Made by a program: the position numbers and the translations under genes
Notes under the pieces: model-generated
Database searches by the model: none
Seen by the model: only the letters and a program-made list of their open reading frames with translations
What the model was told of the DNA's origin: nothing
NCBI GenBank assembly: GCA_015680685.1
Contig: MNCI01037770.1
Coordinates: 1-22,656 of the forward strand
Source of the DNA: Gnetum montanum
Lineage: Eukaryota > Streptophyta > Gnetopsida > Gnetales > Gnetaceae
Direction: 5' to 3'
Length of the DNA stretch: 22,656 nt
Part shown: positions 10,601-19,607 of the stretch, one piece after another
How the letters are laid out: each line of letters starts with the position of its first letter
Numbering within the stretch: position 1 is the first letter of the stretch

Positions 10601-11566
10601 ACCGAGTGCCCAAGAATGGGCCAAAGCTAAAAGGATGATGCAAGAGCTTACTGATGAGGTAAAGTGCCTCAAAACCACTAACCCTGAAGAGCTTAAAGTA
10701 TTGGACTTCTACCAAGATGATCCAATCAATTTGTAAGTCCCACCTTTAACTTTACCCAAGGGAGTTTCATTGCCTCAATTGACAAAACATAACGGGGAGG
10801 AGACCCCAATGCCTACTTAGTAACATTTAGATTAGAATGTTTGTTGCTTTAAGCTTGGCCCCATGCAATCCTACACATGTTCACCATATCTTTAACTAGA
10901 AGAGCCTTAGACTAGTACAGAGCCTTACCCCGTAACTTTATATCCTCTCTGGAGGATCTATTATACTAGTTTGTTACCAGGTTTAAGTACAACCTAAAGC
11001 TCGAAGAAACCTTAGACAGTCTGCTCCAGGTGATACAAGCACCACTAGAACCTATGCAAAAGTTCATTTAGAGATGGAGTGCTACACTTAATGAACTTCA
11101 TGAGCCAATCCCAAAAACATACCTACTTATGATTCTTAAAGGAGCTATGAATAACTTCGTTAAGTCAAAGCTCTACTATCTAAACGCTTGCACTCTGAGT
11201 CAAGCTTTTGTACATATAAAGAACATAGAAGAGGTAGCCCAAAATAGTCATGACCCTACTTATTTAGCCTTTAAAAATCAACACACAAAGAAAGTCAAAG
11301 AAAAAGCTAAAGAAATAGTAGCAGCAGTAGCAGAGATGGCTCAACCCAACAATGTGAGATAGAAAGTGAAACAACCTACTGTTCCCATTAACTATGAGAG
11401 AACTGCTCCCACACCCACACTTGAACCATCCTTCATACAAACTCCTAACACAGGTCATGCACATACATTTGAGAGAAAAGAACCTGCTCAATATACACCA
11501 TTGCCTATGAAGCCTTCGCAACTACTAGATCAACTTTTAAAGGCTAGGGACATCAAACATAAGTAG
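10601..11566 (+). pseudogene. Gag core (Retrotrans_gag type), element B
   Basis: Blocks in order: AKRMMQELTDEVKCLK, VLDFYQDDPINL, LPQLTKHNGE, a frame change near 10800, the capsid-like part with FISSLEDLL, FVTRFKYNLK and RWSATLNELHEPI, GAMNNFVKSKLYYL, a Lys-rich stretch, and YTPLPMKPSQLLDQLL. These match element A's minus-strand gag. Stops include TAG at 10913-10915, 10967-10969 and 11069-11071, each at the same aligned codon as a TAG in A. The part from 11129 to 11362 is the longest uninterrupted piece. Confidence 0.8.
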
Positions 11567-11639
11567 TTGTCTCTTGCGACAGTCCAAAAACATGAATGAT
11601 AGTATGAATTGGTTAGAAACCCAAGCTTGGCAACACTGA

Positions 11640-11890
11640 ATGAGCCTCTAGTTCTGAGAAGCTTTAGGCTAGATAGATTTTGTGAGTACCATCAATGAAA
11701 TAGGCACGAAACCGATTATTGTTTCACCCTGGAACAAGACATACAATGTATGATTGATATGGGTGAAATAACCTTCGATGAAGCTAACCCTATAAAACCA
11801 AAAAATCAATCAATGGGTGTCTATAAGAATCCCCTTAACACCAAGGAGGCTCTTTTATGTGATCAACGTAATACATGTCGGCAATGAACA
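11640..11890 (+). pseudogene. Gag zinc knuckle and C-terminal region, element B
   Basis: From 11681 the frame shows Cys, two residues, His (11690), four positions, His (11705), four residues, Cys (11720): C-X2-H-X4-H-X4-C. One of the intervening positions is a TGA stop. EQDIQCMIDMGEI follows, matching KDDIQCMIDQGKL in element A. This is the RNA-binding knuckle typical of Tat-lineage Gag. All four metal ligands survive although the frame is broken. Confidence 0.65.
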
Positions 11891-11990
11891 AGAAATACCC
11901 AGCAAAACCTTTGTGATTCATGTTCCTAAAATGTCAACACCATCTCCCCAACCCTCGTTTCCAACACATACATCCTCCACACCTTGAAAA

Positions 11991-12403
11991 CCATTCATCA
12001 TCTGGGTACCTCCCACAATGGTAACAACGAATGTACCCCCACAAATAAAACCTGCTCCATTTGTGATCTTTGTGGTTTCTGCCAATGTAATCGCAAATGC
12101 ACCACTACCAACCCAACTCACTCCCTTTATGATCTGGGTACCACCTACTATTGCAACCATAGACATACAACCCCAAACCATACCAACTCCATTTGGCATC
12201 GGGCACCTAAGCAACCTAATGTTCAAACTCCAATAGTTCAACCAAAAACCTATCCCACTCCATTCGTAATTTGGATGTCTAAACACCCTGACGCTCAACC
12301 ACCAACAGTTCCATCACAAATACACCCTATTCCATTTTTCATTTGGGTCCCAAAGCAACCATATGTTCAAACCCCAATGGTTCCCCTGTACCCTTTGCGA
12401 GGA
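11991..12403 (+). repeat. Tandem 66-72 bp repeat encoding PF-x-IWVP
   Basis: Six units begin at 11991, 12057, 12123, 12189, 12260 and 12332 (spacing 66, 66, 66, 71, 72). Each encodes Pro-Phe, one hydrophobic residue, Ile-(Trp)-x-Val-Pro or a close variant, then a Pro/Thr/Gln-rich linker of 15-18 residues. Spacing is a multiple of three except for the 71, where the reading frame also shifts by one, so the array was coding before decay. Not seen in element A. Confidence 0.75.
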
Positions 12404-13690
12404 TGCCTTGCTGATAGGTTGACTAGGGAACGTTTGGAAAGAGAACATCAAGGTCATGAGTTGGGGCCCCCAAAACCCACTCCATTAAATGCTATACCCA
12501 TGGCTCCAACAACTGATGAGGCAAGCATAGGTAACCAAGCTGAAAAATCAAGAATTCCCAATGAGCGAAACCCAACAATTATCGTTGACCACGTAACAAC
12601 CCTTCCTCGAGAGATACAACTGTTGGGTCCAATGGACCAAGTCTCAACCAACAAGAACATACCAAATAGCAAAGGCTTGGCTAGTTCCCTAACCCAGGTT
12701 ACACAGGCCCTCAAACAAAAGAACACTTCGCTAAACCTGTATGACCTAATGATGACTTCACAAGTACACCACGAAGCCCTAGTACATATGTTAACATCGA
12801 TCACTGTCAGTGAAGACTTACCTGCAACTGAACCATCCATTCATGTAGTAATGTCTCCACATCAAAGATCAAAGCCCACATCACTAAGCTTCCATGCGGA
12901 TAATATTAAAATAGATGAAAAAATAGGAGAAGTCACCACCGCACCTATGTTCATAGCCATACAAGTCAACCAGTTTAAAATACATAGGGTGGATGTTGAT
13001 GACTGGGTAGCCACAAACATAGTACCATTCCCCGTCATCAAACAATTAGGACTCATAGAGTAGATAAAACCAACATCCATGAAATTCCTAAAATCATTCA
13101 GCAGATCACATGTCATAGTAAAAGGAATACACACTTTGGACTTCATAGCAAGGGACTAGTTCCCCATGTCAGCCTAGTTTGTAGTCATAGATGAGATGCG
13201 AGGATTTAACTTGATTTTGGGATAACATTGGTTAGCCCAATTAAAAGTAGCATCCTCACCCATCCATCAAGAGATTCACTTACCTTATGAAGGTGGTGAA
13301 ATCATTATACATGGTGACGTGGCTACATCTAACATCTCTTCACACTTAGGCATAAACCAAGGCTCAGAGGTTGAATTCGATGAATCTAAACAAGATGACA
13401 CTACCCCTAAGCTTAAACAAGGTGATACCACCGATGAGCCTAAACCAGAAAATATACCAGATAAAACCCAAAGTGATAATCAACCTCCAGGTTGTGATCC
13501 CCCAGAAGACATGGAAACATTACAAAATGTGGAAACATCAGAACATGCTGACATAGGGGTCATTCCCTCAAACGTCTCATGGTTATAATTACCATTTGAC
13601 ATAACTAGTGAAGAAGACGTTGAATATAGGATCACATCAATATGCCCTACACCTAATGTCAAGCTTCAAAAAATAAAGAAGCTACTCAAT
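12404..13690 (+). pseudogene. Gag-protease spacer and retropepsin-like protease, element B
   Basis: Open from the Pro-rich repeat to TAG at 13063, then broken. The spacer holds LGPPKPTPL, LPREIQLLG and TQVTQALKQKN, matching A. Protease follows: TTAPMFIAIQVNQFKI, the active-site segment VDDWVATNIVPF, RGFNLILG, HWLAQL and YEGGEIIIHGD. The Gly after the catalytic Asp region is Trp here, where A keeps Gly, so the site is inactive. Stops include TAG at 13157-13159 (shared with A), TAG near 13175 and TAA near 13222. The end, LPFDITSEEDVEYRIT, matches A, after which comes the 27-bp array. Confidence 0.75.
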
Positions 13691-13695
13691 AGTTA

Positions 13696-13911
13696 AAACT
13701 ACCACACGTCTAAAATGATGATAAAATACCACACATCCAAAATGATGATAAACTACCACATGTCCGAAATGATGATAAACTACCACACATCCGAAATGAC
13801 AATAAACTACCAAATGTCTGTAATGATGATAAATTACCACACATATGAAATGATGATAAACTACCAAGTGTCTGCAATGACGTTAAACTAGCCACGACCA
13901 GGAATGGCTGG
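13696..13911. repeat. 27-bp minisatellite, copy B (8 units)
   Basis: Units start at 13696, 13723, 13750, 13777, 13804, 13831, 13858 and 13885, exactly 27 bp apart. On the plus strand one frame reads K-L-P-x-(V/I)-R-N-D-D. The sixth codon is TAA, CAA, CGA, CGA, TGT, TGA, TGC and AGG in successive units, which fits an ancestral Arg codon hit by CpG deamination on either strand. The array follows the protease remnant, as in element A, and the repeat frame is offset from the protease frame in the same sense in both copies. Confidence 0.85.
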
Positions 13912-14324
13912 TTGTTTTTAAATTCACTAAAACAACTACAGTCTCCTCCTTTTCTTTGATAAAGATGCAATATTCCATCAAGACTTTAAACTGATGCACC
14001 TAGCCCAAAATTGTTTTAAACTAGAGCATAATACATTACCAATTTACCAAAATCCCACTACATCATTATGTTTAGATTTCACAAATTGTGATTTCTGTTT
14101 ATCTTATGTTTACCGGTTACAATCCCAGTTTACATTTATGTTCACAAATAAACTTGAAAAGGAAAAGCAAGATATATAAATATATGTAATACAGAGTGTT
14201 AACGTGGAAATATGATGACAACATATTACACCATGCTCATGTTACAATTGTCTTCACATATTCCAAAACAACAAACTACAAACTAACAAAAAAATGTCAA
14301 GACTAACAAGACTGACAAGCCAAA
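13912..14324. other. AT-rich spacer, 3' flank of antisense gene B
   Basis: Between the minisatellite and the stop of the minus-strand gene. AT-rich, with no supported gene; a 61-codon plus-strand frame (13994-14179) has no match in element A. Probably the 3' UTR of the antisense transcript on the minus strand. Confidence 0.4.
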
Positions 14325-14535
14325 TCATCCACTAGTATTAGGAGGGGGCTGATCCTCGAACTCCTCTACATCATTAGCTCCCATCCCACTGGGGCCATCC
14401 TCATCATCACCACGTCCCTATCACAAAAAGACAACAAAACAATAAAATAAGTAAGCACAAAAATACTAAGGAAAATGACGATGACTAAAGGCAATAAAAC
14501 GATATTAGACTAAAAAAATCATAGATGGGGAAGGC

Positions 14536-15301
14536 CTGAGATTAGCTTCCAGGCATTGTAAAATCTCTTATTCGAGAATGCATGTCTAGTCTTTCTCAAG
14601 TCTAAGGTCGATGTTGGCCAAGATTTTTCCCTTATCCACTCAAGACCAAGAAGGATGCTCAAGATAAAACATGGTTGTTGAAGCTTCACTAGAGGTAGTG
14701 GTAATGGATCTCTCAGGAGACCCTTCCAGTTCTATACACTCAACAAACTTCTCATAGGAAGAGCACAAGCCTAACCCCTTCATGAACATCTCCAACCAGT
14801 GATGTTCAACTAATTCTTCTTTCAACCACTTTTTGTATTGGTGCTTATGATCTTTCTGATCCTAGCCCCACTTACATACCTTGGATCCAAAGGATTTCCG
14901 ATCATGACATTTTCTATTCAACAAATCCATCTTGGCCTTCTGTTTGGCTAGATCCTGAATTACCCGCACCTTGCTATTCAGGCTTCCCAAATAACGTGCA
15001 TAGGTAATCTTGGATGTCTGCCAGGTACTATCACCGGCCAATCTAGTAGAGGTAGAATCATAACGGGTTTGCAAGTCATTCCTCTCCTTTTTCACCTTCA
15101 CCAAATTTTCTGTCAATGATTGGATTTCAAGCCATAACTATTCAATTGAGCACTTGCAAGTCCAGAGAGACTTGGCATTTGGGAAAACACAACCTAAAAC
15201 TGCATCATAAATACTTCTTGGAATATGCTCAACATCTTTGGGCAATTCTGAGAGACCATCAATATGGGTAGCCTTGGAAGGACTCCATTGAAGCTTTGCA
15301 C
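14536..15301 (-). other. Coiled-coil exon of antisense gene, copy B
   Basis: Encodes SELPKDVEHIPRSIYDAVLG, an amber codon, then LTENLVKVKKERNDLQTRYD and further charged helix with heptad character, TYARYLGSLNSK, LLNRKCHDRK, KWG plus amber codon (near 14865), KDHKHQYKKW, a helical block with CSSYEKFVECIE, and EGSPERSITTTSSEAST. Order and motifs match 1736-2556 of copy A. The end, CTCAG, is followed by GC rather than GT, a likely decayed donor. Confidence 0.6.
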
Positions 15302-15676
15302 CTACAAGTACAAACATTACATATATGAGCCAACAAGAGATCTCCAATAGATGCAAAAATACAATGAACCTAGGTGCTTAGTATAAAGTACATACCTAAT
15401 TTAGGATGAGTCTATTGTAGATGAGCTACCACATCATTGATAATGCTAGTAGCAAAGTCTAACTTATTGGGCATCTCATGCCATGGCCTCAATGGATTGG
15501 TGAATGTTGAATCTATACAGGAAGGCACCTCAACTGGGGCCTCTAACTCTGACCCATTGACCTGAGATACATTTACTTTAGGCACACCAACATCCATGTC
15601 TGACATTGGAAAAAATAATGATAATTAGAACCATGTACAAAGAAAAGAAGTAGAAAATATGGATCAAACTAACAAA

Positions 15677-15960
15677 ATGTACTAGGTGGCCCTTTGCTGG
15701 TCAGCTCAGGTGAATCGCCAAGGTGTAGAGACACATCAAAGAAACCGTCAAAAATACCTTTCTTCTCACTTGAGTGCCTAAGGGCATCTAAAGCCTCAGT
15801 AAGTGTCACTTCCATGGTATCTGTTTCATCCTCATCCCATAAGATGGGAATCACCTTAACTGCTTCTTCCCTTGTTTCCTCTTCTTCATCACACCCAATG
15901 ATAACCATTTCAGGCTCACCCATTGGAGCTAGTTCTCCACTTTCCCTCTCAAGTGTACAC
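15677..15960 (-). other. Acidic exon present only in antisense gene copy B
   Basis: Open frame of about 95 codons rich in Glu and Asp (GCDEEEETREEAVKV, WDEDETDTMEV), flanked by an acceptor (AATATAG) and a weak donor (GTACAT). In copy A the neighbouring exons are joined by one short 86-bp intron (1420-1505), with no room for this exon. Either B gained it or A lost it. Confidence 0.5.
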
Positions 15961-16072
15961 TATATTAACACCAAAAAATCTAAAGTTAGCATCACATAAT
16001 AGGTATGCATATTTAAGTAAGTAAATAAATTCAAAAAAAAAGAAAAAAAACTTAAAACAAAAAAAAACTTAC

Positions 16073-17106
16073 CTACTCCTGGCAAGATGAATCGAATCTT
16101 CTCTGCCCTTGGAGGTCTCATCTCCATAGCAGGTTCTCTCGAATGCTTAGCCCTTTTCACCTTAGCCTTGGTCTTCCCAATAGTCTCCTGAATCAAGTGC
16201 TCAGATCTCCTAACAATCATATGTAGTGTAGGTGGTTCCAACCCCAAGCTATCATGCAAATGGTTGGAACAACTGACTGCACCCCCTGTTGTAACCGAGA
16301 CTGATTCTTTGATGCACTTAGGTGGATCTTGAGATCTAGTGGTGTTAAATAGATGATGGATCCAGAGGCAAGACAATTGTGAATGATCTCTTAACACATA
16401 ATGGTTATCTCCATAGACCACTGAGAACTCTGCAAACCTACGGAGATAGCTTGTGAAAAATGCAAAAATGAAGTGGGACTACACATTCAAGTTAGAGCAT
16501 AATCTGATAATCTCCCCATAGAAGCCCAAAACTAGGAACTGTGCCCAGTTATAATGCATACCAGTCTCTAGGATCAAGCGCATGATATGTGTGGGCTCTA
16601 CTCCAAGAGTTCTCACTTGAGAAAGAGACTTGGAAAATGTGCGTGCTCTAAACAATGGGTACAACAAATTCACTTCTGCCAGTTTAGTGTCCACTTGCAT
16701 AGGAAAGCCCTTGGAACCCCTTGACACACCCAGCCATTCCTTGAGATCCTTAATCACGTAGCGTTCTCTATTCGCCTTGTCCACAGCCACTTTAACACCA
16801 TCTTCTGGTACACCAAAGAGATCTGAAAAGAATTCACCAGTCATATGGAATACAACCTTAACCCCCCAAACTCGCATGCTAAAATAAGTAACATCATCAT
16901 TGAAAGAATCAATGATGGAAACCATTTCAGTCACAGGAACATTAGGAGTCAAGGCATTGAATAGATCCATCAGACTAGCATCGGTAAGGCAAGTGATGCC
17001 TTTGTATGCAACCACCATTGCGAATCTTTTGTCTCCCTATACTTCATGAATAGGGTATCCTCAATGCACCCGGAAACGATGGTAACCCCACTAGGGGTAA
17101 TATCCA
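16073..17106 (-). other. Conserved globular exon of antisense gene, copy B
   Basis: Largest exon. It opens with SGVTIVSGCIEDTLFMKYRE, changes frame near 17000, then runs open for 179 codons (17018-16482) through SLMDLFNAL, MVSIIDSFNDDV, RVWGVKVVFHMTGEFFSDL, DLKEWLGVSRG and THIMRLILETGMHYN. It continues after one stop into a basic tail (KTKAKVKRAKHSRE) that could be a nuclear localisation signal. Copy A matches GLMDLF, MLSLVDSF and LFIDLF at 640-800. The W/G-rich pattern followed by a helical R-L-I-L-E-T-G-M segment resembles the domain Pfam calls putative plant transposon protein; by eye only. Confidence 0.55.
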
Positions 17107-18035
17107 CTGTAAAAACACGTTAAAAAAAAGATCAACATCATGATAAACAATGGGGTAGAAAAGATAAAAATGAAGCTTACAACACAATCACTTACCATTA
17201 GCAAATGGATCAGGTACACTTAGCACTTAATCAACTACTCGAGGGAAAGTGGGTCCATTGCAAGACCAATTTTCATGTAGCCACCCATGAGCTTCACAAC
17301 ATTCAAAGGCCCAGAAAAACCTCTTATGATAATGGGCAATAGCACCATTGGTTTAAGCCAACATGGAACCACGAAGAGTGGGGCCCACCATGAAAGCCTG
17401 TAAGGATATACGTGTTAAGTCAAGTCCATCATCATTCCTATGCATTTCACTCATTAAAATGGGGCCTACCAAGAAAAAGATAATCAAATATAAACAATAG
17501 TATAACACCAAAGCAAAAAAAATAAAGATAAATCAAAAAGAGCTTACCTATCTACCCTGTACACCATTCCAGGTGAATTTTGGAATAATGTATGTACACA
17601 GAAAGCTAGGAAAAGGGTGTTACTACTGTTGTAGTGGCTACAAGATGGTAACTCCCAAACATGAGTTAGAGGACAGGTAGATCGAGGACCTTCGGCAGGA
17701 CCTTCATCAACTTTAAATAGTCCCTTGTCCACATCAATGATAAAGGCTAATATGTCATGGGATGAGCCAGGCAACATGGTCTCAACTACACTACGAGCCA
17801 ACTGTTCACTTAAATGAGACTAGACGACCACACTAAAACCCTGCAGGATGAATGATAGAAATTCACTAGAGCTCGGATGAAACCATAACCCTTGAGATCT
17901 GATCTCCATGTCATGATGAGGTGCGTCAGGCTCCAAGTAACCAAACCATGACAACACACCCATGAGTTCCACCATCAAAAGAAAAGGTTTAAGTCCCGTA
18001 CACATAGCCAGAAATTAAAGTAAAAACACATAAAA

Positions 18036-18218
18036 CACACTCGTCCTGGTGTCAAGATGATAAACTTACACCATAATTTAGTCCTGGAATCATGAATTAA
18101 AACTGATACCAACCCACACTTAGCATACACATACTACACATTCATCCTAGCATCATGATGATAAACTGACACCACATCCTAGTCTTGGAATTATGACTTA
18201 AAATTGATATCACCTCGC
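18036..18218. repeat. 101-bp tandem duplication
   Basis: Two related copies start at 18036 (CACACTCGTCC) and 18137 (CACATTCATCC). Both contain GATGATAAACT, TAGTC-TGGAAT and AAA-TTGATA words in the same order. It lies just upstream of the first visible exon of the antisense gene. Confidence 0.7.
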
Positions 18219-18312
18219 ATAACAATACTTAAACACATTACGTTGACATTAGACATTAGACCATAGAAACACGTAACTTATTTAGAAACAACATCTATTA
18301 CTAACATGCCCA

Positions 18313-18486
18313 TGGTCATGTTGAAATTTTGGTCATGCTGAACATTTAGTTATGTTACCAGTTTGCTCATGCTGCTAGTTTGTACACGCGGACAGTTTGG
18401 TCACACTGCCAGTTTGGACACACTGAACCCTTAGACACGCTGCTAAATTACACATGCTGAAAAATTACATACGTAGACCCAGGGTT
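18313..18486. repeat. 17-bp minisatellite with GGTCACGCTG core (about 10 units)
   Basis: Units start at 18313, 18330, 18348, 18365, 18382, 18399, 18416, 18433, 18450 and 18467: exactly 17 bp except one of 18 and a longer last one. The rough consensus is GGTCACGCTGCCAGTTT. CpG in the core is often TpG or CpA. The core is the same word that opens each LTR repeat unit of this element. Confidence 0.8.
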
Positions 18487-18822
18487 ACACTGACCACAAA
18501 ACACATGTTAAAGGTAGTTTACACTGAGAATTCACCATAACATAAACCTTGTTTCTTACACATGCTACCCTAAGATGCACACACGCACACTCATGCGCTG
18601 CCCTTGAACACTCACACTACTCACACTAAAAATAAATAAAAAATAAAATAAATAAAAAACATAAAAAATAGGAGCGTACCTGGGCAAGGACCCTACCCAT
18701 GATGAGATCTTGGATTGAGAAAGGCATTGGAGCATTTGCTTGCTCTCCTCCATGAATGCCAGCATCGCCTCCTTCTTTCCTTTGCCTCTCTCCTACCTAC
18801 CTTTGCCCTTCATCCTACCCTA
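18487..18822 (-). other. Region upstream of antisense gene, possible first exon
   Basis: On the minus strand a frame from 18765 (MLAFMEESKQMLQCLSQSK) reaches GSLPR and then CCCAG followed by GTACGC at about 18680, a possible donor. The upstream sequence is Lys/Arg/Glu-rich in the same frame. This could be a 5' exon of the antisense gene. No counterpart can be checked, since A is cut by the window. An A/T-rich block (18625-18670) would be its intron. Low confidence. Confidence 0.25.
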
Positions 18823-19097
18823 GATGTTGATGTTGTTGTAGGCACACTGCCTTGCATCCTACCAGTGGTCACGTTGCCCTACACAGTGGTCACACTCCCC
18901 TGCACGTTGCCCTGATGCTAATGCTACTATAAGGATGCTGACACTGTTGTAGGCACACTGCCCTACACCTTGACAGTGGTCACGTTGCCTTGAATAGTGG
19001 TCACGCTACCCTACATCTAGCCCTGATGCTAACACTACTGTAAGGACACTGACACTGCTCTAGGCATGCTACCTTGCACCCTGGTGGCCATGCTATC
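18823..19097. repeat. 111-bp tandem repeat (about 2.5 units) with GTGGTCACG cores
   Basis: Units start at 18823, 18934 and 19045. Shared features are GTAGGCACACTGCC at 18838 and 18949, two AGTGGTCACGTTGCC-like words per unit, and CCTGATGCTAA-GCTACT near each unit end. The GGTCACGCT core links it to the 17-bp array and the LTR repeats. Confidence 0.8.
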
Positions 19098-19607
19098 CTC
19101 TGCTCCATGCTCATGTGGTTCATCGCCTTTCAAATGTTGAAAATTCTAAAAATGACCTCCACCTTAACCTTGTTTGACCCCTTTCTAAACACCCCCCTCC
19201 CCTTTTTGTTATTTTGTTTATTTTATTTTATTTATTGTTACATGGTGCATTTTTTATCATTTTATCATTTATTCTTTTTACACTGAGTCTCTTTTGCGCA
19301 ACACCCAAACTTTAAATATAAAAACTTTAAAAATAAACAAGAATGTAAAAAAGAAAAAAATGTGTATATATATATATATATATTTAAACACAAAAAAATA
19401 ACCTCCAAAAAAATCCACAAAAATAATCCAAAAATCAAAAAAGAATCATAATACTTGTATATACTTGGAACATGACTGGTAGACGGCCTGGTATGGCCTT
19501 GAACTACTAAACATCTATGTATGGTGATAAACTATTCATTGCATGCCTTAGTTACATTAAGACATAGAAATTAATTTTATGAGAAATAGCAACTCACCCT
19601 TGCTCAC
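19098..19607. other. AT-rich spacer before RT
   Basis: No supported gene. T-rich then A-rich sequence with a TA microsatellite at 19365-19383. If protease and RT are joined by splicing, the acceptor should be here or just inside 19608 onward, but I could not pick one with confidence. Confidence 0.4.
19365..19383. repeat. (TA)n microsatellite
   Basis: About nine TA dinucleotides in a row following TGTG, inside an A/T-rich tract. Confidence 0.9.

Larger units (their letters stand above)
14325..18005 (-). pseudogene. Antisense extra gene of element B (multi-exon)
   Basis: Minus-strand gene lying between protease and RT of element B, opposite to gag-pol. Exons from splice signals and the A copy: 18005-17548 (ends TAG before GTAAGC), 17397-17196 (TTACAG acceptor; GTAAGTG donor), 17106-16073 (TTTTACAG acceptor; GTAAGT donor), 15960-15677 (B only), about 15606-15396 (GTCAG acceptor; GTATGT donor), 15301-14536 (TTGTAG acceptor), 14417-14325 (GATAG acceptor; stop TGA). 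The first exon may not be complete. Product about 900 residues: an N-terminal part, a globular region with RVWGVKVVF and FFSDLFGVPEDG that reminds me of plant transposon/Athila-type proteins (weak), then a coiled coil and acidic tail. Several in-frame stops and at least one frameshift (near 17000) mark it as decayed. Function unknown. Confidence 0.7.

Noticed and set aside
11264-11521. Minus-strand Cys-rich 85-residue frame
   Set aside because: Shadow of the Lys-rich gag tail on the plus strand, which aligns with element A's gag.
11918-12298. Minus-strand Gly-rich 126-residue frame and plus-strand Cys/His-rich start of the 359-residue frame
   Set aside because: Both come from reading the PF-x-IWVP repeat in the wrong strand or frame; the Cys/His content is a frame artefact and not a zinc finger.
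13682-13970. Minus-strand frames rich in Val, Tyr, His and Phe across the 27-bp array
   Set aside because: They are the reverse reading of the minisatellite. The plus strand carries the protease and the Arg-codon repeat frame, and A has no matching minus-type product.
15694-15999. Plus-strand Ser-rich 101-residue frame
   Set aside because: It is the reverse of the acidic minus-strand exon (Glu codons read as Ser/Phe codons); splice signals favour the minus strand.
18313-18486. Possible CRISPR array
   Set aside because: Units are contiguous 17-bp repeats without unique spacers, in a plant retrotransposon setting.
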